Below the pieces are notes generated by a model. The model did no database searches and was not told where the DNA came from. It saw nothing but the letters and a program-made list of their open reading frames with translations. DNA of 64,000 nucleotides from Eucalyptus grandis. Its lineage: Eukaryota; Streptophyta; Magnoliopsida; Myrtales; Myrtaceae. Below are positions 35,605-46,653 of this stretch, in pieces; the stretch's first letter is position 1, and the number at the start of each line of letters is the position of its first letter. Location: NCBI RefSeq assembly GCF_016545825.1, contig NC_052615.1, positions 18,220,520 through 18,284,519 on the forward strand, in the 5' to 3' direction. Both the position numbers and the translations under genes were made by a program.

Positions 35605-35928
35605 TAATTAGGGACTAGCGCTGGCAGAGACTAATGATTTAGCTAGGTCTATTAGACTTAGCCTGAACTCTCTCAAACCTACCAATTCACGACTTAATAG
35701 TCCAAATTTTTAACATGTAAGTTAATTTTTAAAATGAGTCGCCACTAATCAATTTGTGTTAGGTTAATTAGAAACCCATGGGAGAAACACTCCTGCACAA
35801 CTAGAGAAACTATTTTGAAGACTTAATCACACTAATTAATAATTAATGTCCTTTCGGTACCTCATCTTTAATTAAACCCTAAGGCTTTTTGGATTTTTTA
35901 GAGGGTTTTCCATGCATTTGTGGAGGAA

Positions 35929-35959
<31 letters not shown>

Positions 35960-36236
35960 AGTCTTTTTCTCATTTTTTGGATATAAAAGCATTTTTTGAT
36001 TTTTGATCTTTTTTTGAAAATATAAATCATTTTTTGTCTTTTTTTGTTATTTTTTTGGCTTTTTTTTGGGAAAATATGGGGAAGTAAAGGGGGCTGGGCG
36101 TGAAGGGCCAGCCCTGACGGCTACTGCTTTTGCTTCTTCTTTTTTGTTATTTATTATTTATTATCCGAAAAAAAATATACATAAATAAATAAACTAAGTC
36201 CTAATTAAAAATCTAATCAAAATTTAGGTGTTAACA
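35605..36236 (+). mobile_element. left-truncated solo LTR in the promoter of gene f
   Basis: It is the counterpart of the solo LTR at 15500-16127, with the intact right end GTGTTAACA followed by GATAC (36237-36241). Its first 25 or so bases, together with the upstream 1.74 kb, are deleted; the junction falls in a short AATTAGGG sequence shared with the other side. It contains an AT microsatellite at about 35929-35956. Confidence 0.75.
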
Positions 36237-36330
36237 GATACCATATGATAACAAAATAAATAACACTCCTGAAAAGCAATTGTCAATCGAGGATTCCTAG
36301 GATTTTTCCAGATTAGGACAAAAATAAGCC

Positions 36331-36337
36331 TATAGAA
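36331..36337 (+). promoter_or_regulatory. variant TATA box of gene f
   Basis: TATAGAA lies 78 bases before the ATG and is identical to the variant in gene c. Confidence 0.6.
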
Positions 36338-36408
36338 CCAGCAAGCCTGCTAACAAACGACCACCAACTAGACCGTGAAAGAAAGAAAAAAGCACAGAAA
36401 CTACGGCA

Positions 36409-36762
36409 ATGAGACCTCAAATGCTCCTCCTGGCCCTCTTCCTCGCCGTCCTCCCTCTCTCGGCCATCACCGCCATTGGCCCAGCTATCGCCGGCGGTAT
36501 ATGGGAGCCAATCAAGGACTTGAAAAACAAGCACATCATAGCGATCGCCGAATTCGCAGTAGCCGACTTCAACAGGAAGAGCCACACCGGCCTGGTTCTG
36601 AAGGCCATCCGAGGAGGGAATTCCGCGGCGGGTGATTCCGACTACAGGTATCTCCTGCATCTCAACGTGGAACAGCCGCCGTCATGTTACAAGGCTGTGG
36701 TTCTGGAGTATAACTGGCTGCACCACTGGGAGGTTTTGTCCTTTGATAGCGAGACTTGCTGA
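36409..36762 (+). CDS. secreted cystatin-like protein f
   Basis: Intronless, 117 residues, duplicate of gene c. Signal peptide 1-22, EPIKDLKNKHIIAIAEF, helix EFAVADFNRKSHTG, hairpin region NSAAGDSDYRY, then LLHLNVEQPPSCYKAVV and HHWEVLSFDSETC. By eye it differs from c by 10 replacements and 6 silent changes, a milder pattern than the b/e pair, and the first hairpin is nearly unchanged. Two conserved cysteines may pair. Predicted to be secreted with a cystatin fold; inhibitory activity is unproven because QxVxG is missing. Confidence 0.85.
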   Translation: MRPQMLLLALFLAVLPLSAITAIGPAIAGGIWEPIKDLKNKHIIAIAEFAVADFNRKSHTGLVLKAIRGGNSAAGDSDYRYLLHLNVEQPPSCYKAVVLEYNWLHHWEVLSFDSETC

Positions 36763-38159
36763 GATTGATACAAAGAAATCGATTTCAAAAGCTATGTAGC
36801 TCTCTCTTTTGCTATTTGAACGACAAATAAAGTTACGGTTCATTGGTCGAGACTTGAATATTTCCCGGTATGAAAAAATCCGTTCCAATTTTGCTGAGAG
36901 TAATCGTTACGGTTGGTTGAGAATTCAACAGGAAACTAAAAGAAAGTTGCGATTCAATGAGACATCCTAAAATCGCTATAGTTGGCGGAGGGTCCAATGT
37001 TTCCTAGTACCTCAATTTCGCTTAGAGTAATCCCGTATCTCAAGAAGTTTATATCATCACAAAACTTCTTAATGTGATATCAATCTACATTTTTTTTTGG
37101 AAGAATTTATTGTAAATTAGACTAATAGGTATGGAAAGTCACGGTGCCATAGGTTTGGCAACCTGAACCTTTTCTATTAACTCATCATTTCCAAGCATAT
37201 GATACGGAAAAGAATCGATATTGCAAACCACAAGGATGAAATACCCATCAAATTTATCACCTAAGTTCAGTTATCACAAAATTATGTATAAAAATCCACG
37301 CAATCGTCTGGCCATGATTCTAATTGTGTATTTCTAGAGCGATGATATGGGCAGTATTTGGATTTTTTTTTCAATGTTTAATGTAATATCTGAACTTTTT
37401 TTTTCATTGATCTAATTATTGATTTTTTTTTTTAAAATGTGCTCATAAGTCATTCGATTAAGTGTACGCCACGTCTTGCGTACTTTTCAAATGTGGACTG
37501 TCACGTTATATTCATAATTCAACAAATCTTAATTCTTTTATTTTTCAGTGTAAATAATGAGATATTATATATATGAAGTGGAGTTTACCTATAAGCCAAT
37601 ACGATGTCAAGCTAACCATAGTTTATGGTTATGTCATCTAAATGAGTCAGAATTTTTAATTGGAGGCTACGTTGAGTGGACTTTCGAAAGTTTCAAGAAC
37701 TAGATCGCATAAAATAAAAAGGAGAACGCACATTATTATATCTCAATTTATATATCTCTTGTGAAAACGCATTAATCTCTCACAATACATTAGATCGCCG
37801 CTCAATTATCCCACAGAACTCCAATGCTCCATCAAGACATAATTTAGGACAACCAATGTATAAATATAAATATGTATTTATATCACTACGCCCTTCTACT
37901 ATCTATAATTTGGCTACAAAATCGGTGCCCAAGTCGTGCAAATTATATAGGAAACATCCGGCAGTAGGTTGAACCACTTCTTAGAAATTGGTCCAACAAA
38001 CACATAAAGTCTAGAAAACTAATTGGAGATTTTCAGAACATAGTTGGATTTATTTGTAATTCTCTTGATAAAGCAGGACCGGCCCACTTAGAATCCGTCC
38101 CTAGCCGATTGATATTAATCATGAACATTCAGCAACCATTGGAAAAAATAAAAGAAGAA
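36763..38159. other. non-coding flank after gene f
   Basis: It aligns with 16654-17967 up to about 38135, where it continues without the copia insertion present in the other cassette. No gene is seen. Confidence 0.8.
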
Positions 38160-38590
38160 GAGATAATTACATAAATGATCTATGGACTTTGGCTCCATGC
38201 GCAATATAGTTCTTGAATTTTAAATTTGTTTAATATGGTCTATGATATTTAGCTTGATATATAATGTGATCCTTAAACTTTTAATTTGTTCAATATGATC
38301 TCTCAACTTTTGATATATGTTCAATGTAATCCCTAAATTATACGAAAATATTCAATATTGTCTTTTCATTAATTCAAGTTCAATGACAACATTAAACATT
38401 TCATATAGTACAAGGACTAAATTTGAACATGTATAAAAAATCTAAGAATTACATTAAATGAATTAAAAGTTCAACAGCGATATTGCACATTAAGCTAAAG
38501 TTCAAGGACCACATTAAACAAATTATAAGTTAAGAGACCAAAGTGTACATCGAATCAAAGTTTAATAATCATTTACATCATTTTCCCTAA
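38160..38590. repeat. fold-back repeat, copy 1
   Basis: The left half repeats phrases such as TTTAATATGGTC and AATGTAATCCCTAAA, and the right half carries their reverse complements (GGACCACATTAAA, GAATTACATTAAA), so the whole unit can fold on itself. The ends read like ACATAAATGAT and ATCATTTACATCATT. Two relatives lie at 49010-49345 and 51112-52130. No coding capacity. Confidence 0.7.
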
Positions 38591-38725
38591 AAGGAATTAT
38601 ACGGTTGCAAACTTTGGTAAAGGATAAATATAAAATATGGCAAAGAAATAAAATCAGAATCATAAAAAGACAGATCTTCGGTTGACAAATTTGCACTTTC
38701 ACTAAAGTATCTTGTAGTTTTCACA

Positions 38726-38732
38726 TATAAAG
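38726..38732 (+). promoter_or_regulatory. TATA box of gene g
   Basis: TATAAAG lies 98 bases before the ATG, followed by AACAAATCTGCCGAC, similar to the CCAGCAAATCTGCTGAC of pseudogene d. Confidence 0.55.
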
Positions 38733-38823
38733 GAACAAATCTGCCGACAAGCAACCATCGACTCCATCGTTAGAAAGGAAGCAGCAGCTGTTGCATAACA
38801 TCAGTTACATAACATCAAAGACG

Positions 38824-39195
38824 ATGAGACCTCAAATCCTCCTCTTAATAACCTCCCTCGCGGTCCTCCTTCTCTCGGCCATCGCCGCCGCCGACGATGC
38901 CGCGGACTCCCCGGTCGGACCCCCGGAGCCGATCAAGGACGTGCACGATCCGCAAGTCCAATTCCTCGCCCAAGTCGCGGTCAACTCCTACAACTTGGAG
39001 CACCGCCGCTACCTGATTTTGAAGGAGGTCGTGGGAGGGGAGACTCAGGAAACTCGCAAATTCATCAACTATCTCCTGCATATCGTCGTGAACCAGACGT
39101 CGTCGCTGTGTTACAGGACCATGATCCGCGACCGGAAGAAGGGCCCGCGCTACCGGGAGTTCGAGTTCTTCGAAAGTGAGATTTGCCAAGCGTAA
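38824..39195 (+). CDS. secreted cystatin-like protein g, most diverged member
   Basis: Intronless, 123 residues. The signal peptide (MRPQILLLITSLAVLLLSAI) is followed by PPEPIKDVHDPQVQFLAQVAV, closest in wording to typical plant cystatins, then NSYNLEHRRYLILKEV and GGETQETRKF in the hairpin region, YLLHIVV, and a basic stretch RDRKKGPRYREFEFFESE. Cysteines occur at SLCYR and EIC near the end, as in the other members. The HWEV loop is replaced by the basic segment. It lies after the second cassette and has no duplicate in the window. An upstream TTG at 38791 is in frame but the ATG matches the family start. Confidence 0.82.
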   Translation: MRPQILLLITSLAVLLLSAIAAADDAADSPVGPPEPIKDVHDPQVQFLAQVAVNSYNLEHRRYLILKEVVGGETQETRKFINYLLHIVVNQTSSLCYRTMIRDRKKGPRYREFEFFESEICQA

Positions 39196-39708
39196 TCCGA
39201 AGCATTCGATGTAAGAGCCATGTAGCTCTCTCTCTCTCTCTCTCTAATCTTATGAGAAATAAGTTGCCATTCAATACGACGTCGTAAAATTGTTAATGCT
39301 GGTCGAGATTTGAACTTTTCACAGCAAGAAGAATTTCGGTTCACTTATGATTTTTAGAGTAATCCTTAATCTGCATTCGCCTGGATTTAGATTGGGATCG
39401 AATGGATAGGATAAGATAGGATTACAACTCTTTCAAATATCCTCTGGATCGTGAAAAAACCATTTCCCATGTTTGCTGCAATCCGAGATTAGGATTCAAT
39501 GGTGAAACCTTTCAATTCTAGTGCAGCATCTTGTTACTAGCACCATTTTGCGCTTCGCCGAAGCTTCTCCTCCTCTTTTGAAATCTTCCAATTGTTAACA
39601 GAGTCTCAAATCTGAGTAGAGGATAGGATCGGACATCGAAACATTACAGCAAAATCAAACAACCACCGCTTGGGACCAAAATAGAGCGCCGAAAATTTTG
39701 TGCACTTT

Positions 39709-39742
<34 letters not shown>

Positions 39743-40190
39743 GTAAAGTCACTTTGGTTTTTGCTTCTTCTTCTTCTTTTTCAAAGATGACTTTATGGGT
39801 CAATGCATCAATTTTGATTATTCATCATCGATAGCCGATTCGGTTCGACGGTCAACAAATGACAATGGGCTGAACAGCGAGGACAATTAGCGTCCAACGA
39901 TGGTCGGGAGTGATAAGTTGTTGTGGTGGTGTTCCTTGCACAGTAGCCGGTGAAGCCGAACTCCATCACTCCATCGGTGAAGGAAATTGTTATTTTAAAA
40001 AAAAAAAAACTTTTTTATCCAATCCAAGTTTATCCCACTTCTTAGCTCGATTTTCTTATCCACCATTTTATCCGGATTTATCTAGTTCAAAAAAAGTTAT
40101 CAAACACTAGATAGGATATTTTGTTATCCTACTCAAGCTCAAATCGAAACAATCAAATGTAGCCAAAATGTTTAAATCATCACACAAGAT
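39196..40190. other. intergenic, with a possible inverted-repeat element at about 39369-40164
   Basis: The left end (CTGCATTCGCCTGG, then GGATAGGATAAGATAGGA) and the reverse complement of the right end (GGCTACATTTGATTG, then GGATAACAAAATATCC) are similar, suggesting a MITE of about 795 bp. Target duplications are not convincing. A poly-T run of about 32 bases lies at 39710-39741 and a TC run at 39223-39246. Confidence 0.35.
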
Positions 40191-40209
40191 CACATTGTTA
40201 TATCAATTT

Positions 40210-40551
40210 TATTTTATTTTTTTGGTAAAGGTAAGATATGTATTAACTTTAACCCAAAAAGGAACTTTACAAAAGAAGGAGACCCGACACCAACAGACGG
40301 AACTTGCACTCATGGTGACATTAGGAAATGTCAATAAGAGTGCAAGGGTTTCATGGTAACCAAATTGAGAAACTAGATGGGCTAAGGCTTCAGCTCTGTT
40401 GCATCCTCCTATTGGTTAGGGTATCCGCCACCTGTTGGAAGGTCATAGCCTTGTCCTTGACAATCTTGTGTAGGCACTTCTTCACAGCTGGCAGAAAAAG
40501 ATTGTGATTACGGAAAATGATATTGTTCTTTTCCTTCCAAATAATATTGTG
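40210..40551 (-). mobile_element. 5'-truncated LINE tail with 19-bp target duplication
   Basis: The piece is flanked by CACATTGTTATATCAATTT on both sides (40191-40209 and 40552-40570), which fixes its limits. On the minus strand it translates to the C-terminal zinc-finger/RNase H part of plant L1 elements (IIWKEKNNIIFRNHNLFLP, then AVKKCLHKIVKDKAMTF), ending in a T-rich stretch on the plus strand. It is a short target-primed insertion. Confidence 0.85.
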
Positions 40552-40570
40552 CACATTGTTATATCAATTT

Positions 40571-41213
40571 AATATTAATATTTTGAAGAATTTATTGCAA
40601 AATATACTAAACTATGACGTCTTTTCAGTAATCGTTTACCTAATATTTCGGTGATAATCTTACTTCTACAAATTATACGCTTGAAAAATTCGAACTTCAA
40701 CGGAACTTTATTAGGGCAACCAAATATTGTAGGAAGAGTAATTCTCGTTCGTTGTTTTTTAGTGTTATGTGTGAAATCCTCGGCAAAATGGCATTAATCA
40801 ATTAATTAATTATGTATTCGAGAAATATGTCGTTTAATTTTTCTTAGTCTCTCATTAAATTTACTTTCCAAACATTTCTGTCCATGAGAATATAAATTCG
40901 ACAATTCGTGTGGTTATTGATTCTTGCATTTTGCTTTTTCGAAATCTAAAAGTCTAGTATCATTACAAATCTCGCATTGGGCATTGTAGCTATGATCGAT
41001 CAATTCTCAGTTTGTTTCACTGGAAAGTTTGGATTTGTACAAATCTGTTTTCGTATTTGCCTTAATTAGCAAGATTAGGTCTTCCTAGGGAAAACTACTA
41101 GATACGCTCGTCCTACATTTGCTCAGTATTGTCGATACTCCAAATTATGTTAGCTCATTTCACATTTCACGTTAGACCGATTTGTACAACTCTATTTTGA
41201 TATGTGCCTCTTT
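40571..41213. other. intergenic, nothing recognised
   Basis: AT-rich DNA without a recognisable gene, repeat or element. Confidence 0.6.
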
Positions 41214-43246
41214 ATTTTTTTTTTTTTTTTTTTTGGTCGAAAAGAAGTGACGTGGTATTCTTACTTAAAAGGAGTCTTACAAGATAAAAACGGACTAATG
41301 TCCGAACATAATATGTTCCAAAGAGGCAATGGAGGGTTAATCCACCAGTTGAAAGGGAGCTTGTTCGCGCGGTGAGATCGTGCAATCCAGTCCGCAGCAC
41401 GGTTTTCTTCGCGTGTACAACAGTTAACTTGGACATTCACACACTGACCCAGCTCTTGTTTGCATTTTCTGAACGCTTCTTTTAAGTTCCATTGAGAATC
41501 GGCCCGGCCCATTACCTGGTCAACTACTAGACTACAATCACTTTCGCAAATCCAGCGAAGCAGTTGACTTCAGAAGTCCCTCACGTGCCACCTTTGGAAG
41601 TCTTTGATATAAAAGAGACCGTGGAAAAGGGCGTCGAGTTCCGCCTCCTGCGAAGAAGAAACCCTAGAAGTGCTCGCGAAGCCCTCGACCATCAGCCCCG
41701 ACGAATCCCTCACAACTCCAGCCACAGAGCAAAGAAACTCTCCTTGAATCCAAGATGCATCAACATTCAACTTCAAGTCTGATCTATCCGGAGGTTTCCA
41801 TCGCAGAGGTAAGGCGCGATTAGGGTTTGGTCGATTCTTTCTCTTTTGTCCTTGAGTACAAATTGAGTGTTGATCTTGCGCACATCTCAGTGTATCAGCC
41901 GAATTCGGTGCTTTTGCTCGAAAGATCCAGCCGTTCCTTGCATTCCATATGTGCCAGAGGATCAATCCTGTATATTCCCGGTCAAGTATGTCTTTAGTTG
42001 TTCAAAAAGCTTCCATTATCCACTTATCTGCTCGGGTAATCTCGTTTGTTGGACTTAGACCCCTACAAGTTGAATCTGCCCATATGCGTTTGGTCCATTT
42101 ACACAAAAAGAAGAGATGTTCAGTTGATCCTACCTTCGTACAGCAAATTGGACAGAGTGGATCTGTGATAATTTTTCTTCTGTGTAGATTTTCCCTCGTG
42201 GGGATGGCATTTTGACAGAGTGCCCAAAGGAAAGTCTTGATTTTCGGTAACACATCAAGGCTCCAGATTCTTGTCCATAAGGTACGTGGCGGTCGAAACG
42301 AGCAGGAGGCCTTATTTATGTTTTGTTGTGTATTGACTACAATTGCTCTGTTGTAGCCACTTTTAACAGTATATTTCTCAGTATTGTTACCTGTCCAAAC
42401 TAGATAATATGGATGCGGTAGTGGGTTCAGTGGGATAGCCAGGATCTCATTGACAATACCTTCGTTATACAGATGTTGAATCTTTTGTACATTCCACTCT
42501 CTGGAATTTTCCTATATGAGTTCAAAAACCATCAGGGGTTCTGTTGTATTGCTTTGTCCACCCCGTACCTCTTGCATCAACCATTTATCTTGTCAAATAC
42601 GAATAGATTTACCATCCCCAACTAACCATTTGATATTTTCTTTAATTGTATCTCTACCAATAATCAAACTCCGCCATCCCCATGAGGGACGTTGTCTAGT
42701 GCTCGCTGTCCAGAGGTCCTCATTGGGAAAATAGATTCCTTTCAGCACTCTACTACACAATACAGAGGGAGAATTTGATAGCCTCCAAACTTGCTTGCCT
42801 AACATGGCATAATTAAAGGTAATCAAATCTTTGAAACCCATTCCTCCTTCATCTTTACGAGTTTTCATTACCTCCCAGTTTTCCAATGAATTCCTCTCTT
42901 CTTATCATCTTTTTCCACGAATGATGCAATTCGCTGTTCAATTGCTCTGCAGATAGATACTGGTAGCTTAAAGATGGACATAGCATGCATAGGTATGGAC
43001 TGAACAACGCTTTTAATCAGCACCTCCTTCCCTGCCTTGGTAAGTAATTTCTCTTTCCACCCTTCAAGCTTTGTATTGACCCTAGCTAAAATCCATGCAA
43101 AAAGTTCTTTTTTTTATTGTCCCCAATCTGTGGGAATGCCTAAATACTTCCCTGTTTTTTCAAATACCGGAACCCTTAATTATGTGGCCATATTTCTTTT
43201 CAATGTAGAGGGACAATTGACACTAAAATACACCCCCGATTTGTTT

Positions 43247-43430
43247 TTTTTTTTTTTTTTTGTGACCCAGGGAACCTCCGTGCGCCACTTCGCGGTGGAG
43301 AGTAAACCCTGGAGTGGGTAGGGCCCCCACCACTGGCCCATCCACAAGTAAGTCGCGCGTTGAGCATTGAAGCACTGCGAACGCGAAGTCTCGAACTCTT
43401 CCCCAAGCCTTAACCGCGCGGCCACCGCGT
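43247..43430 (-). mobile_element. tRNA-derived SINE nested in the LINE
   Basis: The insertion is flanked by ACACCCCCGATTTGTTT on both sides (43230-43246 and 43431-43447). Read on the minus strand it starts with a polymerase III box A-like GTGGCCGCGCGGTTAAGG, has box B-like GAGTTCGAGACTTC, and ends in a poly-A tail (poly-T 43247-43261). That is the standard SINE layout. Confidence 0.9.
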
Positions 43431-43820
43431 ACACCCCCGATTTGTTTAAGTTTATAGCTTGTCCCGAAGCATAGCAGTATTGTTTCAGTATCAATGCCAG
43501 GTTTTGACATTCCATGATAGTATCATCCATAAAAAAGATAACATCATCCACAAACAATAAATGTGATAGTCTAGGACAAAACCTGTTCAACTGAATTCCT
43601 TTGAGGCTGCCATCTGTAATAGCTTTATGCATCAGCCAAGTGAGAACATTAGAGACCAGAATAAATAAATAAGATGATAGAGGGTCGCCTTGTCTGAGTC
43701 CCCTTGAGGGATGGAAGAAATTGGTAGGTTCTCCATTAATCTTCACGCTGAAAGAAACTATAGACACACATTGCATGATAAGTGTGATCCACTTTCCACA
43801 AAATCCCATATGCTGCATAC

Positions 43821-44752
43821 TGTTGGAGAAATCTTCGTGAAGTGTTTTGAAGTTGACAAAACGTTTCCATCAGTCTAGTCTGAAGGTCTGCAGACTCTGT
43901 TAGTTAAAGTCTGAAGACTTCTGGACAGCCAGACTCAAGACTCAAAGTCTATCCTCATTGTGAGTCTCTAATCCGTTGAAGAAAGGTTATCCGTAACCTG
44001 GATGTTTTGTTCGGGATTTAACCTTATCATCTAGAGAAGATCTCGTGGCTGGAGAAGACGTATCAGAATCCTTTGATTGATCAAGATTGATTCAATGATT
44101 GAAGATTCGATGATTGTCTAAATATTATTGGAAGGTTCTACTTATGGAAACCGAGATCTTGATTGTATGGGCGAACAGGATTGATGGGCTATCAACACGT
44201 TCCTTTAATAGCTCGAACAATCTTCCTAATTGATTCCGTCCAACGGGTAGATTGGAGGAATTCCTTTGGTAAGTGCCAACGGGTATGATGGCATAAAGGA
44301 GTATATAAGGAAGACGTTTTTAGTTGTTTGAGGTGTGCGCGATAGAAGAATTCCAAAGTCTGAAGCTCCTATTTGTTTAGATAAATCCTTTGAGCGAATA
44401 CTTGTATACAAAAGAGAATCTATATTTGTGAGAGACCTTGAGGAGGTGTGGTAGAACATCTACACTTTGTGGAATCAAGGTAAAGCTGTGCTGTAACTTC
44501 TCTTTTGATCATAGTGAAATCCAATAGGTGGCTGTCGGTGCGGAAGAGTGGACGTAGGCTTGGAATAAGCCGAACCACTATAAATCCTGTGTTCAATTTT
44601 CTCTTCCTCACTCTCTCTACCTCGATCGTATTTCATTTTGTTAATTAAGAGAGAATTTACTTTCTATCATATGTTAAGAATCGCTTCCGTATATCGATAA
44701 ATTGTTTAGGCACCTATTCACCCCCCTCTAGGTACTCATACTAGCAATATCA
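43821..44752. mobile_element. solo LTR nested in the LINE reverse transcriptase
   Basis: The 932-bp block begins TGTTGGAGAAATC and ends AGCAATATCA, with CATAC on both sides (43816-43820 and 44753-44757). The stretch ATTCACCCCCCTCTAGG near the right end is common in plant copia LTRs of the SIRE/Maximus type; that placement is from memory of the family. The LINE coding frame resumes after the second CATAC. No internal region is present. Confidence 0.85.
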
Positions 44753-46653
44753 CATACAATCCCTCAAAAAATCCCATTCAATTCGATCATATGCTTTCTG
44801 CATGTCTAGTTTAAGGATAGCCTGATGTTTGTTCCTCTTTTTTGTGATGCGCAGTTGGTGTAATACTTCCTGCACAATGAAGATATTGTCCTGTATCTGT
44901 CTACCTTGGACAAATGCACACTACTCTGGTTCAATAATAGAGGGTAACCACTTCTTTAGTCTGTTTGCTAGAAGTTTTGAAATTACTTTGTAACTGAAGT
45001 TGCATAGGCTAATAGGTCTGTATTGACTTATGGTTTCAGGGTTCTTCACTTTAGGGATTAAGGAGAGGTGTGTCTGGTTAAGTATGGGATCAAGAAGCCC
45101 TGTCTGGAAAAAATTCAGAACTAACTGAAGCAGGTCAATTTTTACATTATCCCATGATTTTTGATAAAACATACCATTGAAGCCATCTGGGCCAGGTGTT
45201 TTGAGTGCTCCCATCTGAAAAACAACTTCTTGGATCTCCTCAAGCGAAGGTACAGCCACTAGATCATCATTCAGGTGTTGTGTTATAGGTGAGGGACATT
45301 GGGTAAGAATAGGTTGGTATTGCCTTGGGCCCTCTGAAGTATATATCTCTTTATAAAAAGACAGAATATGGTTGCGGATTAGGATAGGATCTCTACACCA
45401 GTTTGCATCTTCAAATTGCAGCATTGTTATTCTATTTCTCTGCCTCCGTTGTATAGTTGATGCATGAAAAAATCTGGTATTCTTGTCTCCCCATTGCATC
45501 CATTTAATCCGGGACCTCATACCCCAAAATTGTTCCTCTTGTCTGTGTAATTTTTCTATCTGCTGGATAATGCTCTGTTTTTCCTTTCTACAAGTGTGCT
45601 GGTCATACCGATTAGTAAGCTCTGTAAGAGCCATATTCAGCTCTTTTATCTGCAGCCTTGCATTGGCAAACTTTTATTTACTCCACTTTGCCAATACTTT
45701 TGATGTCTCCTTTAATTTTTCTGAAAATGTGCATGGTGAGATAGAGTTAGGTTTCCATGTTTGTTGCATAAGTTCATAATACTCTTCATGCTCTGTCCAG
45801 AAAACCTCTATTTTGAAAGACCTCTTTGTCTTTGTCTTCTCAGGATAGAGTCGGAGAATAAGAGGACTATGATCCGATCCAATAGCTGGAAGGGCTTGTA
45901 CTTCAGCTTCAGAAAAGGTAATTCTCCACTCTAAGGTGCATAGTGCTCTGTCTAAACGTTTCTTCACAAGATCTTCCCCATCTCTATTATTGGCCCATGT
46001 ATATGCACACCCATGACTATCCATATCCATTAGGGAGAGGTTATTTATCATATTTCTGAATGATGCAATTCGACTATTATCCGCTTCTTTTTTCCCAACT
46101 TTTTCCCACACATATAGAATTTCATTAAAATCACCCATGCAGATCCACGGCCAGAAGCATGGATAAAAGTAATTTGCATATGTTGCCTGCTATCTGGATC
46201 CATACAATCTACATCAATATAGTACTTTGAACTAGTTTTTACCTTCAATAACACTTCCTCCTGCCACAAAAGAGCTAAACCCCCTGCTGTACCTAAAGGA
46301 TTAACCAGGAAAATTTTCTAGAAGGGTAATTTTTGCAAACTTTTTCCACCATAGCCTATTTGTTTTTAGTCTCCATAAGAAATAGAATACTGGGCCTTTC
46401 TTTAGCCGTTAAGGCTTTTAGCTCTTGAATTGTCAGGGGGTTGCCCAGCCCCTGACAATTCCAACTAACGATTTTCATGGCGTCATAGGTTGCTTATTAG
46501 GGCCAGCCACCAGAGCCCATCATTGTCCTTCTGCAACCAATTTCACAAGAGTATCCAGAAATTAAGTATCATCAATCATGAGGGGGATTTTCTCAGTAAT
46601 ACATTTCTGTTTTTTCGCCTTCTGAACTTTCATATTCTTCTTGCTGCTTTTTC

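Larger units (their letters stand above)
41261..46478 (-). pseudogene. LINE ORF2: endonuclease, reverse transcriptase, RNase H (degenerate)
   Basis: The ATG at 46478 opens MKIVSWNCQGLGNPL, the start of the apurinic-type endonuclease; it also shows GDFNEIL and SDHSPL. The reverse transcriptase shows TPGPDGFNGMFYQKSWD, LIPKVKNPE, YRPISLCNFSYKVISKLLANR, RGLRQGDPLSSYLF and the catalytic FVDDVIFF (usual form F/YADD). A zinc-binding segment lies at 42002-42253, and RNase H at 41261-41965 with LNVDASW, QEAELDAL and AADWIA. Several stops and frameshifts occur (for example near 46300, 44920 and 41570), and two insertions split the reverse transcriptase, so it is not functional. Confidence 0.9.

Noticed and set aside
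43247..43430. tRNA gene on the minus strand
   Set aside because: Box A and B are present but there is no cloverleaf; the A-tail and 17-bp duplication show a SINE.
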